Assembly (NCBI GenBank): GCA_022414725.1
Contig: CM039464.1
Location: forward strand, 13,416,638 to 13,480,637
Source: Microglena sp. YARC
Lineage: Eukaryota; Chlorophyta; Chlorophyceae; Chlamydomonadales; Chlamydomonadaceae
DNA length: 64,000 nucleotides
Direction of reading: 5' to 3'
Shown here piece after piece: positions 11,601 to 24,280 of this stretch. Position 1 is the stretch's first letter; the number at the start of each line of letters is the position of its first letter. The translations under genes were made by a program, and so were the position numbers. Under the pieces are notes generated by a model that worked only from the letters and a program-made list of their open reading frames with translations, had not been told where the DNA came from and did not search any database.

Positions 11601-14600
11601 AATGTGTCTATGTGTTTGCATGTACGCCTATGTTCATGTGATGGTATGTGCTCATTAGCATAGAGTTGCATGTTCAACCATGGGTACATGCTAATGTGTC
11701 TATGTGTTTGCATGTACGCCTATGTTCATGTGATGGTATGTGCTCATTAGCATAGAGTTGCATGTTCAACCATGGGTACATGCTAATGTGTCTATGTGTT
11801 TTGCATGTACGCCTATGTTCATGTGATGGTATGTGCTCATTAGCATAGAGTTGCATGTTCAACCATGGGTACATGCTAATGTGTCTATGTGTTTGCATGT
11901 ACGCCTATGTTCATGTGATGGTATGTGCTCATTAGCATACAGTTGCATGTTCAACCATGGGTACATGCTAATGTGTCTATGTGTTTGCATGTACGCCTAT
12001 GTTCATGTGATGGTATGTGCTCATTAGCATAGAGTTGCATGTTCAACCATGGGTACATGCTAATGTGTCTATGTGTTTGCATGTACGCCTATGTTCATGT
12101 GATGGTATGTGCTCATTAGCATAGAGTTGCATGTTCAACCATGGGTACATGCTAATGTGTCTATGTGTTTGCATGTACGCCTATGTTCATGTGATGGTAT
12201 GTGCTCATTAGCATAGAGTTGCATGTTCAACCATGGGTACATGCTAATGTGTCTATGTGTTTGCATGTACGCCTATGTTCATGTGATGGTATGTGCTCAT
12301 TAGCATACAGTTGCATGTTCAACCATGGATACATGCTAATGTGTCTATGTGTTTGCATGTACGCCTATGTTCATGTGATGGTATGTGCTCATTAGCATAG
12401 AGTTGCATGTTCAACCATGGGTACATGCTAATGTGTCTGTGTGTTTGCATGTACGCCTATGTTCATGTGATGGTATGTGCTCATTAGCATAGAGTTGCAT
12501 GTTCAACCATGGGTACATGCTAATGTGTCTATGTGTTTGCATGTACGCCTATGTTCATGTGTTGGTATGTGCTCATTAGCATAGAGTTGCATGTTCAACC
12601 ATGGGTACATGCTAATGTGTCTATGTGTTTGCATGTACGCCTATGTTCATGTGATGGTATGTGCTCATTAGCATAGAGTTGCATGTTCAACCATGGGTAC
12701 ATGCTAATGTGTCTATGTGTTTGCATGTACGCCTATGTTCATGTGATGGTATGTGCTCATTAGCATAACAGTTGCATGTTCAACCATGGATACATGCTAA
12801 TGTGTCTATGTGTTTGCATGTACGCCTATGTTCATGTGATGGTATGTGCTCATTAGCATAGAGTTGCATGTTCAACCATGGGTACATGCTAATGTGTCTG
12901 TGTGTTTGCATGTACGCCTATGTTCATGTGATGGTATGTGCTCATTAGCATAGAGTTGCATGTTCAACCATGGGTACATGCTAATGTGTCTATGTGTTTG
13001 CATGTACGCCTATGTTCATGTGTTGGTATGTGCTCATTAGCATAGAGTTGCATGTTCAACCATGGGTACATGCTAATGTGTCTATGTGTTTGCATGTACG
13101 CCTATGTTCATGTGATGGTATGTGCTCATTAGCATACAGTTGCATGTTCAACCATGGGTACATGCTAATGTGTCTATGTGTTTGCATGTACGCCTATGTT
13201 CATGTGATGGTATGTTCTCATGTGTTAACATATAGTTGCATACATGCATATGTTCATGTGTTTCCTTATAGTCATGTATTCATGTTTTGGCATGTTCTCA
13301 TGTGCTCATTTGTTTGCCCATATGCATGCGTCCATGTATTGGTATGTTCTCATGTGTTCATTTGTTTGCATTTATGATATATGCATATGTTCATGTGTTG
13401 GTATGTTCTCATACGTCAACATTTAGTTGCATTTTCAAGTTTGGGTAGATATGTTCATGTGTTTGTGTTTAGCCGTATGTCCATGCATTGGTATGTTATC
13501 ATGTGTTTGCATGTAGTAATACGTTTATGTCTTGTTATGTTCTCATGTGTTTGCATACAGTTAGATGTTCATGTGTAGGTATGTGCTCATGTGCTCATGT
13601 GTTTGCATATTTTCATATGTTCATGTGCGTGTATGTGCTCATATATAACATACATATGTTCATGTGTTTGCATATATTCGTATGTTAATGTGTTGGAATG
13701 CGCTCATGTGTTGGTATGTTAATGTGTTGGTATGCGCTCATGTGTTGGTATGTTCTCATGTGTTTGCATGTAGTCATATGTTTATGTCTTCATATCTATT
13801 TGTGTGCCAAAACTGCAGGGTGGAAGCCAAAGAAGCTCATCAGGCTGCTAAGGCTAAGTACCATGTACGGAATCAACTCATGGACAAGGTGATGTAGTGG
13901 TCTGGGTAGAGAAGGTAGTGCAGAGAAGGGAGAGGGAGAGGGGGGGGGGGAAGGAGAGGGGTTGAGGGAAGGGAGAGGGGTTGAGGGGGAGGGTAAGGGG
14001 GAGGGAGAGAGAGAGGGGGGAGAAAGGGATTATGGTTGGAAAGGGAGGGGTGGACTGGGCTGGGCTGTGCATTGCTAGAAGGAATCAACTCATGGACAAG
14101 GTGATGAAGTGGTCTGGGTAGTGCAGAGTTCTGGTTAGTGCAGTGGTCTGGGTAGTGCAGTGGTCTGGGTAGTGCAGTGGTCTGGGTAGTGCAGTGGTCT
14201 GGGTAGTGCAGTGGTCTGGGTAGTGCAGTGGTCTGGGTAGTGCAGAGGTCTGGGAAGGTTAGTGGTCTGGGTAGTGCAGTGGTCTGGGTAGTGCAGTGGT
14301 CTGGGTAGTGCAGTGGTCTGGGTAGTGCAGTGGTCTGGGTAGTGCAGTGGTCTGGGTAGTGCAGTGGTCTGGGTAGTGCAGTGGTCTGGGTAGTGCAGTG
14401 GTCTGGGTAGTGCAGTGGTCTGGGCAGTGCAGTGGTCTGGGTAATGCACTGGTCTGGGTAGTGCAGTGGTCTGGGTAGTGCAGTGGTCTGGGTAGCGCAG
14501 TGGTCTGGGTAGTGCAGAGGTCTGGGTAGCGCAGTGGTCTGGGTAGTGCAGTGGTCTGGGTAGTGCAGAGAAGGGAGAGGGAGAAGGAGAGGGGGAGGGG

Positions 14601-17600
14601 GAGGGGAGAGAGAGAGGGGGGGAAAGGGGATGGGGTTGGGAAGGGAGGGGCGGGCTGGGCGGAACTGGGCAATAGTTCTGTGCTGGGCTGGGCTAGGCTG
14701 GGCAGAGCTCAGACAGAGTACTCACATTGGTAGAAGGATGCGCAGGAATGCTATGGCGCAGGTACAGGCTTCCAAGCCTACCTAGATTTCACAGGAGCAT
14801 TGTCCGGCGCCAATTTACGTAATGAAAATTGCTGCGAAAATTCAACCGCCAGGCGATATGCAATCCTTCAGGGTATATTCGGTGAGGGTGGGGGCATTAC
14901 GTAATTTGGCGCTGGGCAATGCTCCTGTGAACTCCAGGTAGGGCTTCCAAGGCTTTCACCCTCAGGGCAAAAGTGAGACGTGGGCTCCCATCAGTAACAC
15001 GATTGTTCGGGGTTCAGTTCATCAATGCTTTTTCTTTTTAGCCCTTCCTGTCACGGTTGGGCAAGTCTCTTTAGCCTATTTGGCCTACCCCTGTACTGTA
15101 AAGGTAATGATAACGCCTGGTGGGGCGTGGTGCTAAGGGAACCCGTCGTACGCGGGTAGGGAGCGGTCTTCTACCTCAACAGGACAAGCTACCATCGCGG
15201 TTGACAACGACCTGCAACGCCAAGAGCGACCGAAGGGGGAATCAAACCCCCGACTCTTCATCCTCAGAGTGATTTGGTCTACCACTAGACCAATGTATAT
15301 CACTCAAAGGGGCTACCCCTGGACTGTAAAATACATACATACTACACACTAATACAACAAATTGAGGCATGCAGTAGGCACCAACACGACAGCAGTGAGG
15401 CCAAGCATGCTCGAAAAGAGCAGGCTTGGGCGGACGGGCTTGTCTTGGGTCAACAATAGCATGCTGATGACAATGTAATGTAATGTAATGTAATGTAGTG
15501 TAATGTAATTCTCATGTCATCGATCATCCTCCACCCAGGCCTCCAAAGCAAAGCAACAAGGGGATTCAAAGGCGGCCACAAAGTTTGTGAAGAAGGCTCT
15601 CAAGGAAGGAGAAGCTGCAACATCAACGCGCAAGGTTGCTAATTTGAAGGTGCGCCTTGGTTGGGGGACTCAAGTGCAGTTTCAAGTTTGGTGAAGGGTG
15701 AGGCGGCAACATCAGGGCACAAGGTGGCTAATGAGAAGGGGAGCCTTGTGGTTGGCGCAAGAATTAAGGAGCACCTTAGTTGACGGACTCAAGTGCAGTT
15801 TCAAGTTTGGTTAAGGGTGAGGCAGCAACATTAACGCGCAAAGTTGCTAATTTGAAGGTGCGCCTTGGTTAGGTGTTGGGGTAGGCGCAAGAATTAAGGA
15901 GCACCTTAGTTGGGGGGCTCAAGTGCAGTTTCAAGTTTGGTGAAGGGTGAGGTGGCAACATCAGCGTGCAAGGTGGCTAATGAGAAGGCAAGCGTTGATT
16001 GGGGTAGGCTGGGGGGTAGGATTGGCATGTGCCTAACCTCCCCTCAAACAAGGCCCTTAATAAGGGCGAGGTGGCAAAAATGAATAAATGAGGCATAATT
16101 AATTAATTAATTAATTAATTAATTAGGTAGGTATGCCTAGCCTACCCTCAACCAAGGCCCTTAGTAAGGGCAAGGTGGCAATAGTTAATGAATTAATTAG
16201 GTATAATTTATTTATTTATTTATTTATTAGATATGCCTAGCCTATCCTCAACCAAGGCCCTTAGTAAGGGCGAGGTGGCAATATTTAATTAATTAATTAA
16301 GTATGCCTAGCCTACCCTCAACCAAGGCCCTCAATAAGGGCAAGGTGGCAATGATTAATGAATAATGTATAATTCGGGTATAATTAATTAATTAATTAAT
16401 TAATTATTTATTTAATTAATTGAGTAGGTATGCTTAGCCTACCCTCAACCAAGGCCCTCAATAAGGGCAAGATGGCAATAATTAATTAATATTTTATAAT
16501 TCAGTTATATTTAATTAATTAATTCGGTATGCCTAGCCTACCCTCAACCAAGGCCCTGAATAAGGGCAAGGTGGCAATAATTAATTAATATTTTATAATT
16601 CAGGTATAACGAATGAATTAATTAATGATTTCATTATTTAATTAAGTATGCCTAGCCTGCCCTCAACCAAGGTCCTTAGTAAGGGTGAGGTGGCAACATC
16701 AGCGCACAAGGTGGCTAATGAGAAGGCAAGCCTTGATTGGGGTAGGCTGGGGGTTAGGGTAGGCTAGGTAGGCTAGGTAGGGAAGGGTAGGGGATTTATA
16801 TGCTCTGGCCGGCTCTGATTTCGAAGCATTGATTGAATTCAGTATTACCTAACTCAATAACATTTGTTAAATGTTGATTGTAGACACTATTACCTCACCC
16901 CATAATTTCACTGGACGTGCCCCTAGCGTGCGTGGATCACGATTCTGGTTGGATTTATATACTCAGAAGACCATCGGAAATTTTCACCAAACAGAATGGC
17001 ACATCAAATGATTTTTCTTTTTCTTTTCTTCTTTGTGTATGATGTTCATAAGTCCCCCTTGACTCCGTCAAGCCGAGGGCACATTTGGAGTCCAGTAGGG
17101 CACCAGGAAAAATGTCATCAGCATCATCAGCAGCAGTAGCAACAGCAGCAGCAGCAGCACAACATGTGTACAAAGTGGATTGTATTCAGTTCTACCCCAC
17201 TCCATGATATATTTTAGTGCATGCGTAAGTGTGTGTTGCTCTTTATTTCATTATTTGCATATGTGTGTTGTGTGTGCGTTTGTGTGTTTGTGTTTGTTGC
17301 GTTGCTGTTCTTTGTGCGTTTGTGTTTGTTGGTGTGCTTGTGTTTGTTGCGTAGGTGTATGTTACTCTCCAGGCCTTCCAGGTTAGCCAGACCACTAAAG
17401 GAACTTGTTGAACCTTTTATATTTGAAGAGGTCATTATGCTACAAGCGCATCAACTTAATTTAATCATTTGACGTTTCTTATCTCCAGGACCTCCAAGTG
17501 GACCTTGAAAATGGCCCCTTCAGACCACTAAAGGACTTGTTGAACCTTGTATATTTGAAGAGGCCATTATGCTACAAGCGAATGGGCTTCATTTAATCAT

Positions 17601-20287
17601 TCTTCAAGCGCATCAACTTCATTTAATCATTAAAATTATTTGCAAGCGCATCAACTTCATTTAATCAATATAATCATTTACAAGCGCATGGGCTTCATTT
17701 AATCATTATTATCATTCTACAAGCGCATCGACTTCATTTAATCATTAAAATCATTTACAAGCGCATCAACTTCATTTAATCATTATAATCATTCTACAAG
17801 CGCATCGACATCATGTAATCATTATAATCATTTACAAGCGTGTCCACTTCATTTAATCATTATAATCATTATACAAGCGCATCGACATCATTTAATCATT
17901 ATAATCATTATACAAGCGCATCCACATCATTTAATCATTATAATCATTATACAAGTGCATCCACTTCATTTAATCATTATAATCATTATACAAGCGCATC
18001 CACATCATTTAATCATTATAATCATTATACAAGCGCAGCGACATCATTGAATCATTATAATCATTATACAAGCGCATCCACATCATTTAATCATTATAAT
18101 CATTATACAACCGCAGCGATATCATTTAATCATTATAATCATTATAATCATTATACAAGCGCATCGACTTCATTTAATCATTTGGCGTTTCGTATCTTCA
18201 GGACCTCCTCCAAGTGGACCTTGAAAACGGCCCCTGTGTTTTGGACCTACATGACATGAGAGCATCGGATGCTGTGGATGAAATGGTTTCGATGATGGCC
18301 AGCTTATCAAGCAGGAGCCTAGGCAAGGGGTTGACACTCCAGGTGGGTGCGTGCTGTTGGGGGTGGTATGCAATCGTGTGTTGCCTCCTTTTGTTTGTGT
18401 GCCTCAATTTGTTTTTATTGGGCGTGGTATGCCTCAATATTATTATTTTTTAATTGCCTCAATTATTTTAATTTGTATTATATTTCACTTATTTTTAATT
18501 GTTTTATTTGTATTATATTTCACTTATTTCGCTTATTTTAATTCTTTTATTTGTATTATTTGTATTATATTTCACTTATTTGGGGGTTGGCACACCAGGT
18601 GGGTGTGTGCTGTTCGGGGTGTTGCCTAAATTATCATATTTATTTTTTATATTTATTTTTTATTTTTTACTCGTGTGTTGCCTAAATTATTATATTTATT
18701 TTTTATGCGCTTGTTTGTTGCCTCAATATTTTTATTTTTATTTATTATGCGCTTGCGTGTTGCCTCAATTCTTTTATTTCTATTTTGTATGCACTCGTGT
18801 GTTGCATCAATTGTTTTTCTATGCGCTCGTGTGTTAACTCAATTGTTTTGTGTTTATATTTACGCACTCGTGTGTTGCCTCAATTATTGTATTTGTATTT
18901 ATTCCACTAATTGTACTGGCTCTTCACTGGCTTTAGGCTAAACCCTAAACCCTAAACCCTAAACCCTAATTGTACTGGCTCTTCACTGGCTTTGACAATA
19001 GGATAGGCACTACCATATGTTCTCAGCCCATTCTCATTCCATGTTCCATCACTTCTGACGTTGCTGGTCAGTACTTTAGGGTCTTCAATCTCGGGATGGA
19101 TTGACCTTGACAATGGGATAGGCACTACCATATGTTCTCAGTCCATCCCATGTGCCATCACATCTTTTGATGCAGGAGATTACTATAAATGGTCTTTACT
19201 GTCCTTGTGGAGTGGCCTTGACAAGAGGATAGTCACTACCATATGTCCTCAGCCCATTCTCATCCCATGTTCCAACACCTCTGACATTGCTGGCCATTAC
19301 CCTGAAGGGTCTTCAATCTCAATGTGGAGTGGCGTGGATAATGGGATAGGCACTACCATATGTCCTCAGCCCATTTTTATCCCATGTGCTATCACTTCTG
19401 TTGTTGCTGGTCATTACCCGGAAGGGTTTTCAATCCCGGGATGGAGTGGCTTGGATAATAGGATAGGTACTACCATTTCTTCTTAGTCCATTCTCATCTC
19501 ATGTTCCATCACTTCTGATGCTGGGGATTATTGGAAAGGGTCTTTTTTATTCTCAATGTGGATTGGCTTTGGCAATAGGATAGGCACTACCATATGTCCT
19601 CATCCCATTCTCAGTCCATTCTCATCCTGTGTTCCATCACTTCTGACGTTGCTGGTCATTACTTTAGCGTCTTCGATCTTGGAATGGAGTGGCTTGGATA
19701 GTAGGATAGGCACTACCATTTCTTCTCAGTCCATTCTCATCCCATGAGCCATCACTTCTAACGTTACTGGAGATCACTGGAAAGGGTCTTCACTCTCAAT
19801 GTGGAGCGGCCTTGACAATAGGATAGGCACTGCCATATGTTCTCAGCCCATTCTCATACCATGTGCCATCACTTCTTCTGATGCAGGGCAGGGTACCACA
19901 TTTCACGGAGTAGCCTTGATAATAGGGTAGGCACTACTAGGCACTATGCTATATTCTCAGCTCATTTGCCATCACTTCTTACGTTACAGGTGATCACCGG
20001 AAAGGGACTTCACTCCCCAGATAGAGTATCCTTGGCCAAGGACGGCACTACTGGGCCCTACTGGGCCCTACTAGGCACTACTAGGCACTACTTGGCACTC
20101 CCATATATTCTCATCCCATGTGCCATCACTTCTTATGTTGCAGGTGATCACCGGAAGGGGACTTCACTCCCCAGACGGAGTAGCCTTGATCAAGGAAAGC
20201 GTGCTCGCCCGGCTCCAAGAGATGGGTCAGGAGCACAAGGTTGACCGTAAGAACAAGGGGGTCGTCCTAGTTTATCTGAAGACGTGA
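8230..20287 (+). CDS. DUF1771-Smr domain protein, five exons
   Basis: Exons 8230-8849, 13819-13888, 15539-15649, 18202-18342 and 20144-20287. Phases agree at every junction (2,0,0,0) and the sum is 1086 nt, 361 aa plus TGA. Exon 1 is low complexity: three 33-aa repeats, then a Q/A/T-rich CAG tract, then KKPRMTRADANRLAMKRRK. Exons 2-3 form a charged helical segment (EAKEAHQAAKAKYHVRNQL, ASKAKQQGDSKAATKFVKKA) matching DUF1771, which normally precedes Smr. Exon 4 carries VLDLHDM and exon 5 carries VITGRGLHSPDG; these are the LDxH and TGxG signatures of the Smr fold, which binds or nicks nucleic acid. The protein ends a few residues after the last Smr strand (VVLVYLKT). The real N terminus is uncertain: Met at 8230 is the upstream open choice and Met at 8596 an alternative. 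The gene is about 12 kb for about 1.1 kb of coding sequence, and diverges from the PIN-like gene. Confidence 0.85.
8239..8545 (+). repeat. 99-bp tandem repeat at Smr gene 5' end
   Basis: Three units, in frame as a 33-aa repeat (QPACTLPRVSQSSTPVLSHS...). Each unit also contains a perfect donor (CGG|gtaagc) and acceptor (ctcgccag|ATCC) that would excise 63 nt, again in frame. Confidence 0.75.
9000..13800 (+). repeat. Smr intron 1: nested TATG/CATG minisatellites
   Basis: A succession of related arrays: 45-60 bp units (GTGGCCACCTGTTCAAATGG), then degenerate GGTATGTGCTCATGTG units. At 10.3-11.5 kb, about eleven 105-bp units contain GCATGTTCAAGCTTGGGTAC. At 11.5-13.2 kb, about eighteen near-identical 92-bp units contain GCATGTACGCCTATGTTCAT. 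Frames here are repeat artefacts. Confidence 0.9.
13889..14740 (+). repeat. Smr exon 2 donor duplication and 17-bp array
   Basis: CTCATGGACAAGGTGATG (exon 2 end plus donor) recurs at 14085-14110. The intron start then expands into about 26 copies of GTAGTGCAGTGGTCTGG, flanked by two G/A-rich tracts (13925-14050, 14565-14660). Confidence 0.8.
15107..15290 (-). mobile_element. tRNA-derived SINE, copy 2
   Basis: Same family on the minus strand with head, body and tail intact. It lies in intron 2 of the Smr gene, antisense to the gene. Confidence 0.8.
15650..16740 (+). repeat. Smr exon 3 donor array and derived TTAA-rich array
   Basis: The exon 3 end (GCAACATCAACGCGCAAGG, GCTAATTTGAAGGTGCGCC) is repeated four times, then degenerates into about six units of 90-120 bp with GTATGCCTAGCCTACCCTC and AAGGGCAAGGTGGCAATA separated by (TTAA)n. 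Confidence 0.8.
17470..18201 (+). repeat. Smr exon 4 acceptor copy and 38-bp array
   Basis: A false acceptor with GACCTCCAAGTGGACCTTGA at 17490 copies the exon 4 start. About 15 units of ACAAGCGCATCGACTTCATT / TAATCATTATAATCATT run from 17570 to the true exon at 18202. Confidence 0.85.
18943..18968 (+). repeat. Interstitial telomere-type repeat (AAACCCT)n
   Basis: Just under four units of the TTTAGGG complement inside Smr intron 4. Confidence 0.7.
18975..20143 (+). repeat. Acceptor array of Smr exon 5
   Basis: About ten 105-120-bp units, each with CCATCACTTCT.A.GTTGC, a degenerate copy of exon 5 (GGTCTTCACTCTC.., GGAGTGGCCTTGA) and GGATAGGCACTACCATATGT. The last unit runs into the true exon at 20144. 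Confidence 0.88.
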
Positions 20288-22600
20288 TACATGAAGCTTA
20301 GAGCAGAAACAGTGGTCATCCTCAGAATGAAGTGCCAGTACTTCTGTTTCTCGCCGAGGATGAGGGGGTCGTCCTAGTTTACCTCAAGTCCTGGTACATG
20401 AAGCTCAAAGGAGAAACAATGGTCATCCTCAGGTTGAAGTGCCGGTAGTTTTTTTGTTTCTGGCTAAGGATAAGGGGTCGTCCTAGTTTACCCGAAGACC
20501 TGATACATGAAGCTCAAGGCAGAAACAGTGGTTATCCTCAGGATGAAGTGCCGTTACTTTTGTTTCTCGCCGAGGATGAGGGGGTCGTCCTAGTTTACCT
20601 CAAGTCCTGGTACATGAAGCTCAAAGGAGAGACAATGGTCATCCTCAGGTTGAAGTGCCGGTAGTTTTTTTGTTTCTGGCTAAGGATAAGGGGTCGTCCT
20701 AGTTTACCCGAAGACCTGATACATGAAGCTCAAGGCAGAAACAGTGGTTATCCTCAGGATGAAGTGCCGTTACTTTTGTTTCTCGCCGAGGATGAGGGGG
20801 TCGTCCTAGTTTACCTCAAGTCCTGGTACATGAAGCTCAAAGGAGAAACAATGGCCATCCTCAGGTTGAAGTGCCGGTAGTTTTTTTGTTTCTGGCTGAG
20901 GATAAGGGGTCGTCCTAGTTTACCCGAAGACCTGATACATGAAGCTCAAGGCAGAAACAATGGTTATCCTCAGAATGAAGTGCCGGTACTTATGTTTCTC
21001 GCCGAGGATGAGGGGGTTGTCCTAGTTTACCTCAAGTCCTGGTACATGAAGCTCAAAGGAGAAACAGTGGTGTCACCGTCAGAATGAAGTGCCGGTAGTT
21101 GTTCTTTTCTTGCTGAGGATAAGGGGGTCGTCCTGGTTTACCTGAAAACGTGATACATGAAGCTCAAGGCAGAAACAGTGGTCACCATCAGAATGAAGTG
21201 CTGCTGGTTGCTTTTTTTTTGCTGAAGATAAGGAAGTCGTCCTAGTATACCTCAAGGCGAGATACATGAAGCTCAAAGCAGAAACAGTGGTCACCGTCAG
21301 AAAGAACTCCCGGTACTTCTGTTTCTGGCTGGAGATAAGGGGGTCGTCCTGGCTTACCTGAAGACGTGATACATGAAGCTCAAAGCAGAAACAGTGGTCA
21401 TCCTCAGGATGAAGTGCCGGTACTTTTGTTTCTGGCCGAGAATGAGGGGGGCGTCCTGGTTTACCTGAAAACGTGATACATGAAGCTCAAAGTAGAAACA
21501 GTGGTCACCGTCAGAATGAATTATCGGTACTTTTGTTTCTGGCTGAGAATAAGGGGTCGTCCTAGTTTACCTCAAGTCCTGGTACATGAAGCTCACATCA
21601 GAAGCACTGGTGTCACAGTCAGAATGAAGTGCCGGTAGTTGCTTTTTTCTGGCTGAGGATAAGGGGTTCGTCCTAGTTTACACTAAGACCTAATACATGA
21701 AGCTCAAAGCAGAAACAGTGGTGTCACCGTCAGAATGAAGTGCTGGTATTTATTCTTTTCTTGCTGAGGATAAGGGGGTCGTCCTAGTTTACCTGAAAAA
21801 CTGACACATGTAAAACAAACGCCTGGAGGGGCGTGGTGTTAAGGGGTCCCTCCCTTCTGCTGCAGCTGGGGAAAGTCACCATGGCAGACATAGCAAGTGC
21901 CGCCCTCCAGGCCGTAGGGACACCTCCATGCAAAAAGTGGCAAGAATGCTGGTACAGGAGGCAATTGATTCTCTGTGCAGCTTGGAGATGAGTTTGTCTA
22001 CATGTTTGCGACTGATCCCAAAGGTGGGGAGATTGGTAATAGTTGTGATGGGTATGGTACCAGTGGTACCTATGATGAAGACCAGGTAGTGGACAAGGAA
22101 TCCTTGTTGTTGAAGGATACGTTGGAGCTCCTTATGCTGAACGCTCTTTTCCTGGAATTTGATGTGTTGGTTGGTGTTCGAGCAGTAGCCCAGATCAACT
22201 AGGTAGGCCTATCTTGGTTTGGATTCGTCGTCAATGAGGAGGAGGTCAGACCTGTATTTATCCCATGTGGTATGGGGAAGATCATGGTTTTTGAGGGTGG
22301 TTGGGGGTCTGGTGGGGAAATTAGACATCGCCTCACATGTGCCTGCGTCCATGTACATAGGGAGGGCCCCCAAAGCTCCCTTGGCTACTGCCTTTTGGAT
22401 AAGTTGGACCGCCTTATTATCTGTTAATATGCATCCCTTTGAATACCTGATACAAGTAGCTCGAAGCAGAAACAGTGGTCACCGCCAGAATGAACTACTG
22501 GTACTTTTTTTCTGGCCGAGAATAAGGGGGTCGTCCTAGTTTACCTCGAGACGTGATACATGAAGCTCAAAACAAAAACATTGGTCACCGTCTTAATGAA
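20240..22600 (+). repeat. Tandem array of Smr 3' coding end with stop codon
   Basis: About fourteen units of about 120 bp beginning with the last exon's GGGGTCGTCCTAGTTTACCT and GAAGACGTGATACATGAAGC (stop included), followed by CAGAAACAGTGGTCA and AGAATGAAGTGCCGGTACTT. Interrupted by the retrotransposon fragment at 21.81-22.34 kb. Confidence 0.9.
21810..22340 (-). pseudogene. Retrotransposon 3' fragment with restriction-endonuclease-like domain
   Basis: On the minus strand one frame reads DKYRSDLLLIDDE, one stop, then VDLGYCSNTN, QHKELQRILQQQGF, LVFIIGTTGTI and a C-terminal tail. The pattern RPDLLLID...VDLGYC..T...QH..L...L...G..V resembles endonuclease-like C-terminal regions of non-LTR elements. 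Its 3' untranslated end (21817-21860) carries the same CACGCC...GGCGTT tail as the SINEs. It is inserted in the Smr 3' array. Confidence 0.6.
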
Positions 22601-22614
22601 GTACCGGAGTCCTA

Positions 22615-22750
22615 CCATCAGCCCACCATCTCCTGCTGACCGGTCAATGCACCATCAGCCCACCATCTCCTGCGGACCGGTCAATGCACCATCAGCCCAC
22701 CATCTCCTGCTGACCGGTCAATGCACCATCAGCCCACCATCTCCTGCTGA
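22615..22750 (+). repeat. 36-bp minisatellite
   Basis: Four units of CACCATCAGCCCACCATCTC plus CTGCTGACCGGTCAATG. 22750-23490 otherwise has no gene; it contains a 25-bp G run (23362-23386). Confidence 0.75.
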
Positions 22751-23494
22751 AGGAGAAGTCGGTTGGAAACGGCATCAGAGCATACCGGGCCTGATCGCTA
22801 CATGATTATTGTTACAAGAAGAGAACCACTTAGGATATATATAGCCCAGCCGTGGTGTCCTTAACTTCACGTCCTGTGCATAACTGTATTACACGGATGT
22901 AACAATATCAATTTCAATTTATAGCCCAGACTTGCAACCATCAGCCCACCACCTCACCATCAGCTCAGTACTAAGTACTGGTACTTGTTTGGTCTGGCTG
23001 AGGATAAGGGGATCGCATGATTCGTTTTTTTGTGTTTAATATTTTTCTTGTTCGGGCCAGGAGGTGTTAAGGCCTCGAAATGTTTACTTCTCCCGATCGA
23101 TTTTTTCTGATCATGGGGCTGTAATGGCATTACATTACATGTTAAAGTCTACTTGACAACACGAGGGTGTATGAAACTCTGTGCTTCAACAAAAAGAAAA
23201 AGCACCCACAAAGCAAAAAAACCCATTACATCAGGGGCGTGTCGGGGACAAAGAAACCAAACTCCCAACCACCGTTTTGGTGGCATAGGTATTAAACCCC
23301 CATGCATGTAACATGGCGATATTATGAGACATTTTCAGATCATTCTGAGCACCTCATTCAGGGGGGGGGGGGGGGGGGGGGGGGGGTCAGTCCTCCTTAA
23401 GTTTTTTAGAGATAGGTGTCCCCAACTTATTGTACACTCCCGTTTAGGCAGGAGTAAAAAAAAGCTGCAAACGTCAAGCCTACAAAAACTGAGG

Positions 23495-23547
23495 AGATTC
23501 AGCTACACATTGGGCACCCAGGTCGCACCCAATGTGTAGCTGAATCT
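23495..23547. other. Perfect 20-bp stem hairpin
   Basis: AGATTCAGCTACACATTGGG (23495-23514) is perfectly inverted at 23528-23547 around a 13-nt loop. It lies about 735 bp 5' of the SFT2 start. Confidence 0.85.
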
Positions 23548-24280
23548 GTAGTAGTAATCGCTCTTCGCGCAAATCCATGGTCAAATGAAGGTCTAGGCGG
23601 TTCTAGGGCGCTTCCCGGTCCCTCTGGGGCGCATTGAAGACTCCGCACACCTTGCGACTTCTACATCGTTTCTCCAATCCTTTTCTTCCTCTTTCTAGCT
23701 GTCACGAAGTAAGGTCACTTTCAATCTGAGGTTTGATTCCTCGCCTGGTTGACCGCACGGCAAAAGGACCGTAAAGCGCATCCTCTCCCGCCCTTTCTTG
23801 TTCGCTTGAAGTCGCAACGAGAAGGACTGATTCACAGCCTGGCCCGCAAGTCGCGACTAGGAATCCTATATCTATTCGCATCGTGAGCGTGATTGAATAT
23901 CTTCTTCAATCGAAACTTCGTCTGCTAATCGATCCCTCCTGAAAAAGTCTACTGCACTCCACTACCAGAAAAAAGAAAGCAGTACGCCAAGTCGGTGTGG
24001 ATTAAGGAAGCTGTCTAAAGGAAGTTCTGTCCTCGGACAACACCAGAACTATTCCTACTCCACTCCTCATCTACTCCTGCGATACTCTTGCAGTACACCT
24101 GCACTCCTGTGCTGTACCTTTCCTTGCTGAAAAGTGCAGACGGAAGACAGAAGGGCGGACTGATTTCTAGCCTGGCCAAGGAATTGAGTCAGTGTTGGTG
24201 TGTTCCAAGGCCATCCTGTGGTTGCCCTAGCTAACAGACTTACAGGCAGGCAGTTTTGAGCTGTACTGCCGTACTGCAGC

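Noticed and set aside
11500..13230. CRISPR-like regular direct repeats (92 bp)
   Set aside because: Units are contiguous with no unique spacers and lie in a spliceosomal intron; this is a minisatellite.
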